64,000 nt of DNA, taken from assembly GCF_001982615.1 (NCBI RefSeq), contig NZ_MLCO01000077.1, forward strand, positions 1 to 64,000, read 5' to 3'. The notes beneath the pieces were generated by a model, which was given only the letters and a program-made list of their open reading frames with translations, did no database searches and was not told the origin of the DNA. Both the position numbers and the translations under genes were made by a program. The DNA comes from Teichococcus deserti (GTDB lineage: Bacteria > Pseudomonadota > Alphaproteobacteria > Acetobacterales > Acetobacteraceae). Shown here piece after piece: positions 47,510 through 57,132 of the stretch; positions within the stretch are counted from its first letter, which is position 1; each line of letters starts with the position of its first letter.

Positions 47510-48595
47510 ATGGCATTGAAGATGCTGCACCGCACCCGCCGCGCCGCCCGCACCCTGGCCCCCGCCGCCTTGCTGGGCGCTGCCTTGCTGGGAGCGGTTG
47601 CCTGCGCGCCGCGGGTCCAGCCCGCCGGCCCCGCCATCGGCACCCCCCTGCTGCAGGAGGAAGCCATCCTGGCCGCCGACGGCGCCTTGCTGAAGCTGCG
47701 CCGGCGCGACCCGCCGACAGGGGTGCCGGTGCGGGCGGTGCTGCTGGCGCTGCATGGCTTCAACGACCATTCCGGCAATTTCCTGCAGGACGGCTTCGGC
47801 CGCCTGGCCGAGGGCGGGGTGCTGACCTACGCCTATGACCAGCGCGGCTTCGGCGCCTCGCCCGGGCGGACGCTCTGGGCCGGGGCGGAGAGCATGGCGG
47901 CGGATGCGGCGACCGCGCTCCGGCTGCTGCGCGCCCGCTATCCGGAGACGCCGCTGTTCCTGATCGGCGAGAGCATGGGCGCCTCGGTCGCCGTGCTGGC
48001 GGCGACCGCCCAGCCGCTGCCGGTCGACGGCATGATGCTGATGGCCCCCGCCTTCTGGTCGCGCGCCGAGATCGGGCCGGTCGCCGTCGGCGCCTTCTGG
48101 CTGCTGGCGCATACCCTGCCGGCGCTGGCCTTCCCGCCGGGCGCCGGCGACATCGTCGCCAGCGACAACATGGAGGCGCTGCGCCGCTTCGGCCGCGACC
48201 CGCTGACCATCAAGGACACCCGGATCGACGCCGCCTGGGGGCTGCTGGACCTGATGGACCGGGCCAGCCTGAACCTGCCCGGCTGCTGCGGCGTGCCGAC
48301 CCTGGTGCTGCAGGGGGCGAAGGACCGCGTGGTGCCGCCCTCGGTGACCCAGGGCCAGCTGGCGCAGATGCGGCCCGACACGCGGCTGGCGCGCTACCCG
48401 GACGGGCTGCACCTGCTGCTGCGCGACAGCATCCGCGACCGGGTGGCCGACGATATCCTTGCGTGGATGGCCGCGACCCGGGCACCGCTGCCCTCCGGCG
48501 CCGACCAGGTGGGCGCCGCCTGGCTGGGACGGCCGGTGGAGCCCGCCCCGTCGCTGGCCGGCCCCGCCGAGGTGGCGCGGGCGCCGGGGGGTTAG
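47510..48595 (+). CDS. Alpha/beta hydrolase (S33 / monoacylglycerol-lipase type)
   Basis: Hydrolase of 361 residues. The N-terminal segment (about 1-32, TLAPAALLGAALLGAVACAP) is a signal sequence with a possible lipoprotein Cys at about residue 32, although the lipobox AVAC is imperfect. The fold shows LLALHGFNDHSGNFL (oxyanion region), the nucleophile elbow LIGESMGASVAV, GAKDRVVPPS with the acidic residue, and LHLLLRD near the catalytic His. The pattern matches Hydrolase_4, whose members act on lipids or peptides. It is the only gene in its unit. Confidence 0.86.
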   Translation: MALKMLHRTRRAARTLAPAALLGAALLGAVACAPRVQPAGPAIGTPLLQEEAILAADGALLKLRRRDPPTGVPVRAVLLALHGFNDHSGNFLQDGFGRLAEGGVLTYAYDQRGFGASPGRTLWAGAESMAADAATALRLLRARYPETPLFLIGESMGASVAVLAATAQPLPVDGMMLMAPAFWSRAEIGPVAVGAFWLLAHTLPALAFPPGAGDIVASDNMEALRRFGRDPLTIKDTRIDAAWGLLDLMDRASLNLPGCCGVPTLVLQGAKDRVVPPSVTQGQLAQMRPDTRLARYPDGLHLLLRDSIRDRVADDILAWMAATRAPLPSGADQVGAAWLGRPVEPAPSLAGPAEVARAPGG

Positions 48596-48604
48596 GAGGG
48601 GCGG

Positions 48605-49168
48605 CTAGCCCTTCCGCCGGTAGCGCAGCTCCAGCGTGCCGCTGTCGAAGGCGCGGTGCTCTTCCAGTTGCCAGTCGTCCAGCCGGTCATCCTCGGCGAA
48701 GAGGCGACGCCCGCCGCCGACGGTGACCGGGAAGATCATCAGCCGCACTTCGTCGATAAGGCCCCCCGCCAGCAGCGCCTGGGCCAGGCGGCGGCTGCCG
48801 CACAGGAGAAGAGAACCCTCGGCCGAGGCCTTCAGCGCGGCGATGGCCGGCAGCAGCGGCCCCTCGACCCGCTGCGCGCCATGCCAGTCCAGCGGCGCGG
48901 GGTCGCGGGTGACGACGTGTTTCGGCATGGCGTTCATCCGCTCGGCGAAGGCGCCGTCGCGCGACGACCAGCCCTCCCGGAAGGACTCGTAGGTCACGCG
49001 GCCGAGCAGCAGGGCGCCGGCCGCCTCGGCCTCGGCCTGCTTGTGGGCGACCTCGGCCTCGCCCATGCAGCGGCCGGCCCAGCCGGTATGCGGATGGCCG
49101 GGCTCGCCGCCCGGGGCCTCCATCACACCGTCGAGCGTCAGCAGCGTGGTCAGGATGATCTCGGCCAT
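48605..49168 (-). CDS. Dihydrofolate reductase-family protein (RibD C-terminal-like)
   Basis: NADPH-binding reductase fold of 187 residues. The start MAEIILTTLLTLDGVMEAPG is the family opening, then GALLLGRVTYESF, PKHVVTRDPAPLDW, LLLCGSRRLAQALLAGGLID and PVTVGGGRRLFAED. These match the RibD C-terminal / DHFR-like group, which contains reductases of uncertain substrate rather than true folate enzymes. It is divergent from the amidohydrolase gene, with 180 bp between, and nearly meets the convergent hydrolase gene (9 bp gap). Confidence 0.88.
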   Translation of the reverse strand: MAEIILTTLLTLDGVMEAPGGEPGHPHTGWAGRCMGEAEVAHKQAEAEAAGALLLGRVTYESFREGWSSRDGAFAERMNAMPKHVVTRDPAPLDWHGAQRVEGPLLPAIAALKASAEGSLLLCGSRRLAQALLAGGLIDEVRLMIFPVTVGGGRRLFAEDDRLDDWQLEEHRAFDSGTLELRYRRKG

Positions 49169-49348
49169 TCTTCTCCCCCCGTCCCCTTTGGGTGCAGATC
49201 GATACCATGCGACGCGGCGCCGGCGGCGGCGAGACCGGCCAAGCCGCGGATCGCCCTGGACAATCCGTGCATCGGTCCGGGGGCGGCTTGACCCGGGTAT
49301 GGGGCTTTGTGACGCTCGCCGCTTCCCCCTCCCGCCAGGAGACCGCCG

Positions 49349-50782
49349 GTGGCCCGCACCCTGATTCGCGCCTCGCATATCATCGCCTACCAGGATGGCG
49401 GGCACCGCCACCTGAAGGACGGCGTGGTGGTCTATGAGAACGACACCATCATCCATGTCGGCCGCGACTTCGAGGGCCCCGTCGACCACACCATCGACGC
49501 CACCGGCAAGCTGGTCACTCCGGGCTTCATCAACACCCATGCCCATCTGTCGGAAAGCCCGCTCGACAAGAGCTTCGTCGAGGATCGCGGCCCGCGGCAA
49601 TTCTACCTCTCCGGGTTGTTCGAGTTCCTGACCGCCCGCGACGGCGCCATCACCGACGCCGCCCGCCGCGCCTGCATCGCCTATTCGATGCCCGAGCTGC
49701 TGCGCACCGGCACCACCACCATCATGGAGATCGGCTGGCATGGCGACGTGGTCGCCGAGCATGCCGAGCGCGTCGGCCTGCGCGCCTATATCGGCCAGGG
49801 CTACCGCTCCGGCCGCTGGCTGACCGCGAATGGCCGCACGGTGGAATACGAATGGCTGGCGGATGACGGGCTGGCCGGCTTCAACGACGCCGTCGCCTTC
49901 GTCGAGAAGGTGGAAGGCCGCGCCAATGGCCGCATCAAGGGCTTCCTGACGCCGATGCAGGTCGACACCTGCTCGGAGGCGCTGCTGAAGCGCTCGGCCG
50001 ATGCGTCGCGCGACATGAAGCTGCCGCTGGCGCTGCATGTGTCGCAGTCGGTGCCCGAGTTCCACGAGATGACCCGCCGCAACGGCTGCACGCCGATCGA
50101 GTGGCTGCAGAAGATCGGCTTCCTGTCGGAGCGCTGCATCCTCGGCCACTGCATCATCCCGGGCGAGAGCAGCTGGGCCAACTACCAGGCCGACGACATC
50201 GGCATCCTGGCCGACAGCGGCGCCAACGTGGCGCATGCCGTCTGGGTCTTCGCCCGCCGCGGCATCGCCATGGAGAGCTTCGCCCGCTACCAGGCGCGCG
50301 GGGTCAACATGACCATCGCCACCGACACCTGCCCGCAGAGCATGATCGAGGCGATGCGCTGGACCTCGGTCTGCTCGAAGATCGTCGACCGCCGCACCCA
50401 GGTCGCGACCGCCGCCGACGTGTTCAACGCCGCGACCCTGAACGGCGCCAAGGCGCTGGGCCGCGAAGACATCGGCCGCGTCAGCGTCGGCGCCAAGGCC
50501 GACCTGCTGATCTGGCAAGGCGAGAGCATGTTCATGACCCCGCTGCGCGACCCCATCCGCAACCTGGTCTTCTCGGCGACGGCGGAAGACCTGCAAACCT
50601 CGATCATCGACGGCCGCGTCGTCATGGAGAACGGCATCGTCCCCGGCTACGACCCCATCGAGCTGGGCCGCGAAGTCCAGAAGGGCGCCGAGGCCATGTG
50701 GGCCGGGATGAAGGAACGCGACTGGGCCGGGCGCGACATCGAGACGCTGTCGCCGTCGTCGTTCCCGGCTTTTGCGAGGTGA
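49349..50782 (+). CDS. Amidohydrolase-family protein (ATZ/TRZ type)
   Basis: Metal-dependent hydrolase of 477 residues in the cytosine-deaminase / chlorohydrolase branch. Metal ligands are visible: HxH in PGFINTHAHLSESPLDKS, His in LPLALHVSQS, His in ILGHCIIPG and Asp in TIATDTCPQS. The substrate is probably an aminated heterocycle or guanidine-type compound but is not fixed by sequence. The start is GTG 49349 with AGGAG 8-12 bp upstream. The stop opens TGAAGAGAAGG, the outer end of composite repeat copy B. Confidence 0.88.
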   Translation: MARTLIRASHIIAYQDGGHRHLKDGVVVYENDTIIHVGRDFEGPVDHTIDATGKLVTPGFINTHAHLSESPLDKSFVEDRGPRQFYLSGLFEFLTARDGAITDAARRACIAYSMPELLRTGTTTIMEIGWHGDVVAEHAERVGLRAYIGQGYRSGRWLTANGRTVEYEWLADDGLAGFNDAVAFVEKVEGRANGRIKGFLTPMQVDTCSEALLKRSADASRDMKLPLALHVSQSVPEFHEMTRRNGCTPIEWLQKIGFLSERCILGHCIIPGESSWANYQADDIGILADSGANVAHAVWVFARRGIAMESFARYQARGVNMTIATDTCPQSMIEAMRWTSVCSKIVDRRTQVATAADVFNAATLNGAKALGREDIGRVSVGAKADLLIWQGESMFMTPLRDPIRNLVFSATAEDLQTSIIDGRVVMENGIVPGYDPIELGREVQKGAEAMWAGMKERDWAGRDIETLSPSSFPAFAR

Positions 50783-50800
50783 AGAGAAGGCAGAGGAAGG

Positions 50801-50822
50801 CTGGGAGAATGAATTCTCCCAG
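50801..50822 (+). repeat. Family-1 hairpin (sense), probable amidohydrolase terminator
   Basis: Arms CTGGGAGAA and TTCTCCCAG, loop TGAA, tail ACCCTCTTCTTTTTTCTG. The sixth stem pair is A-T instead of G-C, so both sides changed together. It lies 18 bp past the stop. Confidence 0.82.
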
Positions 50823-51007
50823 ACCCTCTTCTTTTTTCTGATGACCGGCCGTTGCCGGGCCTGCGCCCCACCACGAGCGAGATCAGGGCCTCACGGCGGG
50901 ACGTATTTTCATGAAATCAGCGCACCCTCAAAGGTCGCGCTGCTGCCGGGCCGTTTCACGTACTGTCGTCACGTGGACACGGCAGTCTGACAGAAAAAAG
51001 AAGGGGT

Positions 51008-51029
51008 CCAGGGGAATTCATTCCCCTGG
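51008..51029 (-). repeat. Family-1 hairpin (inverted), probable terminator of the NAPRTase gene
   Basis: Arms CCAGGGGAA and TTCCCCTGG; on the minus strand the tail ACCCCTTCTTTTTTCTG follows. It lies 12 bp past the leftward stop at 51042. Confidence 0.82.
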
Positions 51030-51041
51030 CCTGCCCGGACT

Positions 51042-52226
51042 CTAATTGCTGTTAGACCGCTTTCTTTCACCGTTCCGGTGCAGAAGGAACTCGCGTCCCA
51101 GCTTTACCCGGGCGACCCCATCGTAAGAGACGATATCCGCCGTGGCGTAGGTTTCGCTCCAGGTGTTGGGGATGAAGCTGCCGGTGCCGACCACGTCGAC
51201 CGGGGCCTTGGCTTCGTTCATCACCCGGCACTTGGTCACCCCGAAGCCCGAGGAGGCCACGATCTTGACCTTGGGGAAGCCGGCCTCGTCCATCGCTTCG
51301 CGGATGCGCCAGATGGCCGCGGCGGAGACGCCGGTGCCGACCAGGTGGCGCAGCTCAGTCTCGGAGCGGTAGCGGCGGATGGCGCCGGGGACGTGGCGCT
51401 CGAGCACCGCGTAGGAGGCGGCGGGGTCGAGGCCTTCGAGGAAGCGGCCGCCATGGGTGTCCAGGCGGACCGACAGGCGGCCTGCCGCGGCGAGTTCGGG
51501 GAAGCGCTGGCAGACGCCGAGGGTGTCGGTGACCTCGCGGCCGAAATAGTCGACCAGGACGGTCAGCGCCTCGTCCGGGAAGGTCTCGTGGAACATCTCG
51601 GCGGCGCGGACGGTGCTGCGGGCATAGCCGATCAGGGCATGCGGCATGGTGCCGAAGCCGCGGGGCTGGCCGAACCAATGCGCCGTCGAGTCATTGGCGT
51701 TGCCGACGAAGCCCTTGGCGCCTTCGCGCTGGGCGGCGGCGCTGCCGACGGCGGCGGCATAGGCCATCATTTCCTGCATCTCGGCGCCGGCGCAGTGCCG
51801 GGCCTCCATGGCGAGGAAGGCGGCGCCGGGCAGCTCCAGGCACATCTGGTAGGCGTTGTGGGCAGCGACGCAGGGCGGGCCCAGCTTCTGCAGGTAGAGC
51901 GTCTCGAGGTCGGCGAGCTCGGTGAAGGACCCGGTCAGGTAGAGCAGCGGGTCGCCGGCGCCGACCCACTCGCCCTCCTTGTGCATCAGCTCGATCTCGA
52001 TCGAGGTGCCGCGGGCGGCGGCGACCTTGGTCAGCCAGTCGATCATCAGCCGCGGGGCGGAGACGACGGGGCGGCGCAGGAAGACCGCATAGGTGACGCG
52101 GGCATCGCCGAAGCGCTGCACGATGGCCTTGGTGCGGTTGAAATAGGCGTCGGTCTGGCGGGAGATCTCCTGATCCCCCACCGGACCTGCCGCCGCGTGG
52201 TTCTCCCGCGGCGGCGTTCCATCCAT
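51042..52226 (-). CDS. pncB: Nicotinate phosphoribosyltransferase
   Basis: Salvage enzyme that makes nicotinate mononucleotide from nicotinate and PRPP in NAD synthesis. 394 residues from ATG 52226. Family blocks visible are the early DAYFNRTKAIVQRFGDARV, VPGAIRRYRSETELRHLVGT, and the phosphate-binding KVKIVASSGFGVTKC. GNANDSTAHWFGQPRGFGTM and ALIGYARSTVRAAEMF are also typical of the alphaproteobacterial enzyme. Nicotinate versus another pyridine base cannot be told from sequence. It lies 13 bp after the class II DAHP synthase stop, so the two are probably cotranscribed. Confidence 0.85.
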   Translation of the reverse strand: MDGTPPRENHAAAGPVGDQEISRQTDAYFNRTKAIVQRFGDARVTYAVFLRRPVVSAPRLMIDWLTKVAAARGTSIEIELMHKEGEWVGAGDPLLYLTGSFTELADLETLYLQKLGPPCVAAHNAYQMCLELPGAAFLAMEARHCAGAEMQEMMAYAAAVGSAAAQREGAKGFVGNANDSTAHWFGQPRGFGTMPHALIGYARSTVRAAEMFHETFPDEALTVLVDYFGREVTDTLGVCQRFPELAAAGRLSVRLDTHGGRFLEGLDPAASYAVLERHVPGAIRRYRSETELRHLVGTGVSAAAIWRIREAMDEAGFPKVKIVASSGFGVTKCRVMNEAKAPVDVVGTGSFIPNTWSETYATADIVSYDGVARVKLGREFLLHRNGERKRSNSN

Positions 52227-52239
52227 CACTGCGCCCGCC

Positions 52240-53619
52240 TCACTGGGCGGCCAGCAGCGGAAGGGCGGCGCCATCGGGGCGGCGCGCCTTCAGCTCCTCG
52301 GCGACGAGGAAGGCCAGCTCCAGCGCCTGCTCGGCATTCAGCCGCGGGTCGCAGAAGGTGGCGTAGTTGGCGGAGAGGTCGGCCTCCGACAGCTTGTGGG
52401 CGCCGCCGATGCATTCGGTGACGTCGCTGCCGGTCATCTCGACATGCACGCCGCCGGCCCAGGTGCCCTCGGCCTGGTGGGCGTCGAAGAAGCCGCGCAG
52501 CTCCGACAGGATCGCATCGAAGGAGCGGGTCTTGTAGGTGCCGGCGGTGTGGGTGTTGCCGTGCATCGGGTCGGAGATCCAGACCACTTCGCGGCCGGCC
52601 CGCTTCACCGCGCGCAGCAGCGGCGGCAGCTTGTCGGCGATCTTGGACGCGCCCATGCGGCTGATCAGGGTCAGGCGGCCCGGGATGTTCTCCGGGTTCA
52701 GGATTTCCGTCAGGCGGACCAGCTCGTCCGGGTCGGTCGAGGGGCCGACCTTCAGGCCCAGCGGGTTCTTCACGCCGCGCAGGAACTCGACATGGGCGCC
52801 GTCCGGCTGGCGGGTGCGGTCGCCGATCCACAGGAAATGGGCCGAGCAGGCATACCACTCGTCGGTGGTGCTATCGACGCGGGTCAGCGCCTGCTCATAG
52901 GGCAGCAGCAGCGCCTCGTGGCTGGTGTAGAAGTCGGTCTCGCGCACCTGCGGCGCTTCCGACATGCCGCAGGCGGCCATGAAGCGCAGCGTCTCGTCGA
53001 TGCGTGCCGTCAGGTCCTGGTAGCGCTCGGCCAGCGGCGAGCGCTGCACGAAGCCCAGGTTCCAGCGATGCACCTCATGCAGGTCGGCATAGCCGCCGGT
53101 GGCGAAGGCGCGCAGCAGGTTCAGCGTGCCGGCCGACTGCATATAGGCGAATTCCATCCGCGACGGGTCGGGGATGCGGGCTTCCGCCGTGAATTCCGGC
53201 CCGTTGATGATGTCGCCGCGGTAGGAGGGCAGCGTGGTGCCCTCCACCGTCTCGGTGTCGGAGGAGCGCGGCTTGGCGAACTGCCCGGCCATGCGGCCGA
53301 GCTTCACCACCGGCAGGCTGCCGCCGAAGGTCAGCACCACCGCCATCTGCAGCAGCACGCGGAAGGTGTCGCGGATCGGGTTGGCGCGGAAATCGGCGAA
53401 GCTCTCGGCGCAATCGCCGCCCTGCAGCACGAAGGCCCGACCCTGGCCGGCTTTCGCCAGGGACTGCTGCAACCGCCGGGCCTCGCCTGCAAAAACGAGC
53501 GGCGGAAAGCTCGCGAGCCGGGATTCCATGGCATTCAACTTGGCCTGGTCCGGATAATCCGGCACCTGCCGGATGGGCATTTCGCGCCAGCTTCCGGGCT
53601 GCCACCCGCGCACCGTCAT
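52240..53619 (-). CDS. Class II 3-deoxy-7-phosphoheptulonate synthase
   Basis: First step of the shikimate pathway: condenses PEP with erythrose 4-phosphate. The class II (plant-like / AroA-II) form, 459 residues. Visible are the N-terminal [36 protein letters not shown] with the metal-binding Cys, [70 protein letters not shown] and [19 protein letters not shown]. These include the metal and substrate ligands, so it should be active. No shikimate neighbours are present in the window. It precedes the nicotinate phosphoribosyltransferase gene. Confidence 0.97.
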   Translation of the reverse strand: MTVRGWQPGSWREMPIRQVPDYPDQAKLNAMESRLASFPPLVFAGEARRLQQSLAKAGQGRAFVLQGGDCAESFADFRANPIRDTFRVLLQMAVVLTFGGSLPVVKLGRMAGQFAKPRSSDTETVEGTTLPSYRGDIINGPEFTAEARIPDPSRMEFAYMQSAGTLNLLRAFATGGYADLHEVHRWNLGFVQRSPLAERYQDLTARIDETLRFMAACGMSEAPQVRETDFYTSHEALLLPYEQALTRVDSTTDEWYACSAHFLWIGDRTRQPDGAHVEFLRGVKNPLGLKVGPSTDPDELVRLTEILNPENIPGRLTLISRMGASKIADKLPPLLRAVKRAGREVVWISDPMHGNTHTAGTYKTRSFDAILSELRGFFDAHQAEGTWAGGVHVEMTGSDVTECIGGAHKLSEADLSANYATFCDPRLNAEQALELAFLVAEELKARRPDGAALPLLAAQ

Positions 53620-53723
53620 GACACTCAGCTTCCTCAGCTAGATTTTTGGCCGGCCAGGATAGACCGGTCCGCCTTGACAGGGCTACCACCGGCTGCGGCC
53701 TGCGCAAACCAGTCTCGTGGCAT

Positions 53724-55313
53724 TCAGCCTGGATTAAGCGCAGCCCTGCCATGCTCGACGGTGAAAGAACCGCGGTCCTCGCATGCGGCGCCGGGGCGGG
53801 TGACCTCGGACACGGCGCGGAAACGGGCGGTCAGGGTGGCGTCCGTCGCCTCATGCAGCGTGTAGCCGCGGCGGTTGTTGAAGAAGGCCAGATGCGGGTT
53901 GCGCGCCAGGATGCGGGGCGTGGCGGCAACCTGCTCCGAGCCGTCGCCGCCGGAGCTGATCGAGGTGGCGGTGAATTCCACCCCGACGGCGCCGCGCTCC
54001 GGCCGCGAGAACTCGCGCAGCAGCGTGCCGGCCCAGGCGGCATGGACGTCGCCGGACAGCACCGCCAGGCCCTGCAGCCCGCTTTCCTGCACCTGGGCGA
54101 AAAGGCGGTCGCGGGCGGCGGGATAGCCGTCCCACTTGTCCATGGCATAGCGCGGCGCCTCGCTGCCGGTGTCGCGCTGCAGCATGGGAACCTGCTGGGC
54201 CAGCAGGCTCCAGCGGGCGCGGCCGGGGCGCAGCCGCCCGGACAGCCATTGCTCCTGGGCCGGGCCGATCATCTGCGCGGCCGGGTCTTCCCGCGCTGTG
54301 CAGCTGGCGGCGGTCGCGCCGCCGCAGGGCTGGTCGGTGCGGAAGCTGCGGGTGTCGAGCACCGACACCTCCAGCAGCCGCCCGAAGCGCAGGCCGCGAT
54401 ACGCCAGGATCTCCGGGCCGCGCGGCAGCTGGCTAGGGCGCAGCGGCATGTGCTCGTACCAGGCCTGGAAGGCGGCCTGCTTGCGCAGCGCGAAGATCTC
54501 GGGCGGGACGGCAGGGCGGTCGCGGCGGCTGCCGTCCTCCTCCGAGAAGGGGCCGGCCCAGTCATTGTCGACCTCATGGTCGTCGAAGGAATGCAGGAAG
54601 GGATGCGCCGCCTGCGCCGCCGCCAGGTCGGGGTCCAGCTTGTAGAGGGCGTAGCGGTTCCGATAGGCCTCGAGCGAATACACTTCGGGCGAGTTGTGCC
54701 GCCGCGGCTGGCCGCCGCGGGGGCCGCCCTCGTAGATGTAGTCGCCATAGTGGAAGACGAAATCCAGCTCGTCTTCCCCGGCGACATGCCGCCAGGCGCT
54801 GAAGAAGCCATGCTCGTAGTTCTGGCAGCCGGCATTGACGAAGCGCAGCCGGCGGGGGGCGGCATCGGCCGCCGGGGCGGTGCGGGTGCGGCCGGTCGCC
54901 GACGCCCAGCCGCCGACGCGGAAGCGGTAGTGGAAGGAAGCGCCGGCCGGCAGCCCGGCCAGCTCGACATGCAGCGAGTGGCCGAGCTCCGGCCGGGCCA
55001 GCGCCTCACCCCGGCGGAGGATCGTCTGGAAGGACGGGTCCTCGGCCAGCTCCCAGGTCACGGGGATGGCCAGCATCGGCATGCCGCCGCCTTCCAGCGG
55101 CGCCGGTGCCAGCCGGGTCCAGAGCACCATCCCGTCCGGCCAGGGATCACCCGAGGCCACGCCCAGGGTGAAGGGGTTTTCCGCCCAGCGCGGCTGGGCC
55201 CAGGCGCGGCGCGGGACGGCCGGCTGCAGCGCCGCCAGCGCCGCCATCCCCAACCCGCCGCGCAACGCACCGCGCCGCGACAGTGCCAGAATATCCCGCC
55301 GCCGGCTCTCCAT
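53724..55313 (-). CDS. phoD: PhoD-family alkaline phosphatase, Tat-exported
   Basis: Secreted metallophosphatase or phosphodiesterase of 529 residues from ATG 55313; an in-frame ATG at 55442 adds 43 residues before the twin-Arg signal and is unlikely. The signal LSRRGALRGGLGMAALAAL ends near RRAWAQ and fits Tat export. The PhoD core has FTLGVASGDPWPDGMVLWTR, the metal-binding FVFHYGDYIYEG, FDDHEVDNDWAG, ALYKLDPDLAAAQA and VLSGDVHAAWAG. Ca/Fe-dependent members of this family release phosphate from phosphoesters. It is divergent from the diguanylate cyclase gene. Confidence 0.93.
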   Translation of the reverse strand: MESRRRDILALSRRGALRGGLGMAALAALQPAVPRRAWAQPRWAENPFTLGVASGDPWPDGMVLWTRLAPAPLEGGGMPMLAIPVTWELAEDPSFQTILRRGEALARPELGHSLHVELAGLPAGASFHYRFRVGGWASATGRTRTAPAADAAPRRLRFVNAGCQNYEHGFFSAWRHVAGEDELDFVFHYGDYIYEGGPRGGQPRRHNSPEVYSLEAYRNRYALYKLDPDLAAAQAAHPFLHSFDDHEVDNDWAGPFSEEDGSRRDRPAVPPEIFALRKQAAFQAWYEHMPLRPSQLPRGPEILAYRGLRFGRLLEVSVLDTRSFRTDQPCGGATAASCTAREDPAAQMIGPAQEQWLSGRLRPGRARWSLLAQQVPMLQRDTGSEAPRYAMDKWDGYPAARDRLFAQVQESGLQGLAVLSGDVHAAWAGTLLREFSRPERGAVGVEFTATSISSGGDGSEQVAATPRILARNPHLAFFNNRRGYTLHEATDATLTARFRAVSEVTRPGAACEDRGSFTVEHGRAALNPG

Positions 55314-55509
55314 GCCCCGCCTCCCCGCTTCCGCCTTGCGGAAGCTAGCCGCTGCCCCACGGCGCGTCCCCGGCGGCGGCGTGACATTTCCCCCATACGA
55401 AGGCCCTGCTCCGGATGAAAGCGGTCCCGTTCCGGCTGGCAAAGCGCCCGGAAGCGATTATACGCTTTCGTGAGCCCCCGCCGGGGCGCCACCTTCCTCC
55501 CGCCGGACC

Positions 55510-57132
55510 ATGCCCCAGGGGACCATGCCGCAGGCCGAGCCACGTCGCCCGTCTGCCGAGCCTGCCCCCGCTGCCGGGACGCCGCGCCCCGGCCAGCCGG
55601 CCCGCGCGCGCCCGGGAAGCGAGCGCGGCGAGGCGCTGACCCTCTGGCTCGGCCTGCTGCTGCCGCTCTGCTTCGCCGCCCTCTGCGCCATCCAAGTCTG
55701 GGAGCTGCGGCGCGACGCCTGGCAGAAGGCCGAGCGCAACGCGCAGAACCTGCTGGCCATTGCCGGCCGCGACATCCTGCGCCAGGTCGAGCTCTACGAC
55801 CGCGCGCTGCAGGCCGTCGCCGCCAATCTGTCCGACCAGAGGGCCGACCAAAAGGCCGACCAGGGGGCCGATCGCGGCGACGGCGCGCTCCCGCGCCCGC
55901 TGCCGCGGCAGCTGCTCTTCGCGCCGGCGGCGGCCACCACCCATCTGGGCAGCATGGTGGTGATGGACGCCTCGGGCGAGATCGTCGCCAGCTCCGACCC
56001 TGCCGTGGGCAGCCGGCGCGACTTCTCCGGCCACCGCTTCTTCCTGCGCCATGCCGGCGATCCCTCGGCCGGGCTGCAGATCAGCCACCCCTTCCCCGAC
56101 CGCTACCAGCAGGACCACCTGATCGCGCTGAGCCGCCGCATCCCGACCGCCGATGGCCGCTTCGCCGGCGTCGTGGTCGGCACGCTGCGCCTGGCCTATC
56201 TGCGCGAGCTGCTGGACGGCATGGAGATCGGGCGGGCCAGCACCATCAACCTCTTCGCGGCCGACGGCACGCTCATCTACCGCAGCCCGGCGGGCGGGGC
56301 GCAGCCCGGGCTGGACCTGTCGCGGGCGCCGACGGTGCGCCGCTTCATGGCCGAGCCAAGGGGCGTCTTCACCGGCACCGCGGCCATCGACGAGGTCGAG
56401 CGGCTCTACAGCTTCACCCGCCTGGGCGACCGTCCGCTGATCCTGAACGTCGCGGTCTCGACCGACGAGATCCTGCGCGGCTGGCGCGAGCATGCGGCCT
56501 GGATCGGGCTGGCGGTCGGGCTGCTGTCGCTGATCATGCTGGCGCTGCTGCTGCGGCTGCGGCAGGAGCTGCGGCTGCGCCGGGCCGCCGAGGCCGTGGC
56601 GCTGGCCGAGGGCGCGCGGCTGGCCGAGCTGTCCGAGACCGACGGGCTGACGGGGCTGGGCAACCGCCGGCGCCTGGACCGGCTGATGGCGCTGGAATGG
56701 GCGCGGCTGCAGCGCCAGGCGCAGCCGCTGGCGATGATCATGATCGACATCGACCATTTCAAGGCCTTCAACGACAGCCAGGGCCATCCGGCCGGGGATG
56801 CGGTGCTGCGCGGCATGGCCGACTGCCTGCGCGCCGCCATCCGCCCGGACGTCGATCTGGCCGCGCGCTACGGCGGCGAGGAATTCGCCGTCCTGCTGCC
56901 AGAGATGCCGCTGGAGGGGGCGCTGCGCATCGCCTCCCGCATCCAGTCGCAGCTCGCCCGCCTCGACCTGCCGCATCCGGCGGCGCCGGGCGGGCGGGTG
57001 ACGGTCAGCCTGGGCGTCGCCGCCCGCATTCCCGCCCCCGGCACCTCGGCGGAGATGCTGCTGCGCGCCGCGGATGCCGCCCTCTACGAGGCCAAGCATC
57101 TGGGGCGCGACAGGATCGCCGCCGCCGCCTAG
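55510..57132 (+). CDS. Membrane diguanylate cyclase with Cache-type sensor domain
   Basis: Makes cyclic di-GMP. 540 residues. TM1 is about 43-63 (TLWLGLLLPLCFAALCAI), then a periplasmic domain of about 270 residues resembling a double Cache fold (LLAIAGRDILRQVELYDRAL, GHRFFLRHAG, VGTLRLAYLRELLDGM), then TM2 about 337-357 (IGLAVGLLSLIMLALLL). The GGDEF domain has DGLTGLGNRRRLDRL and the active site RYGGEEF. At the inhibitory-site position the sequence is PDVD instead of RxxD, so classical product inhibition is probably missing. A 12-bp tandem repeat lies in the periplasmic part. Its stop is shared with the next gene in CTAG. Confidence 0.93.
   Translation: MPQGTMPQAEPRRPSAEPAPAAGTPRPGQPARARPGSERGEALTLWLGLLLPLCFAALCAIQVWELRRDAWQKAERNAQNLLAIAGRDILRQVELYDRALQAVAANLSDQRADQKADQGADRGDGALPRPLPRQLLFAPAAATTHLGSMVVMDASGEIVASSDPAVGSRRDFSGHRFFLRHAGDPSAGLQISHPFPDRYQQDHLIALSRRIPTADGRFAGVVVGTLRLAYLRELLDGMEIGRASTINLFAADGTLIYRSPAGGAQPGLDLSRAPTVRRFMAEPRGVFTGTAAIDEVERLYSFTRLGDRPLILNVAVSTDEILRGWREHAAWIGLAVGLLSLIMLALLLRLRQELRLRRAAEAVALAEGARLAELSETDGLTGLGNRRRLDRLMALEWARLQRQAQPLAMIMIDIDHFKAFNDSQGHPAGDAVLRGMADCLRAAIRPDVDLAARYGGEEFAVLLPEMPLEGALRIASRIQSQLARLDLPHPAAPGGRVTVSLGVAARIPAPGTSAEMLLRAADAALYEAKHLGRDRIAAAA
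55834..55881 (+). repeat. 12-bp tandem repeat in the cyclase sensor domain
   Basis: Three units of the type GACCAGAGGGCC plus a degenerate fourth encode DQRA-DQKA-DQGA-DRGD. The array is in frame and sits in a loop of the periplasmic domain. Confidence 0.7.

Larger units (their letters stand above)
50780..51041. repeat. Composite repeat element, copy B (core inverted)
   Basis: Runs from the amidohydrolase stop (TGAAGAGAAGG) to the convergent nicotinate phosphoribosyltransferase stop. Hairpins lie at 50801-50822 and, inverted, at 51008-51029, with tails pointing inward. The core (50839-50989) is in the opposite orientation to copies A and C: its GACTGCCGTGTCCACGTGAC end is next to the right hairpin. 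No gene lies in this stretch. Confidence 0.85.
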
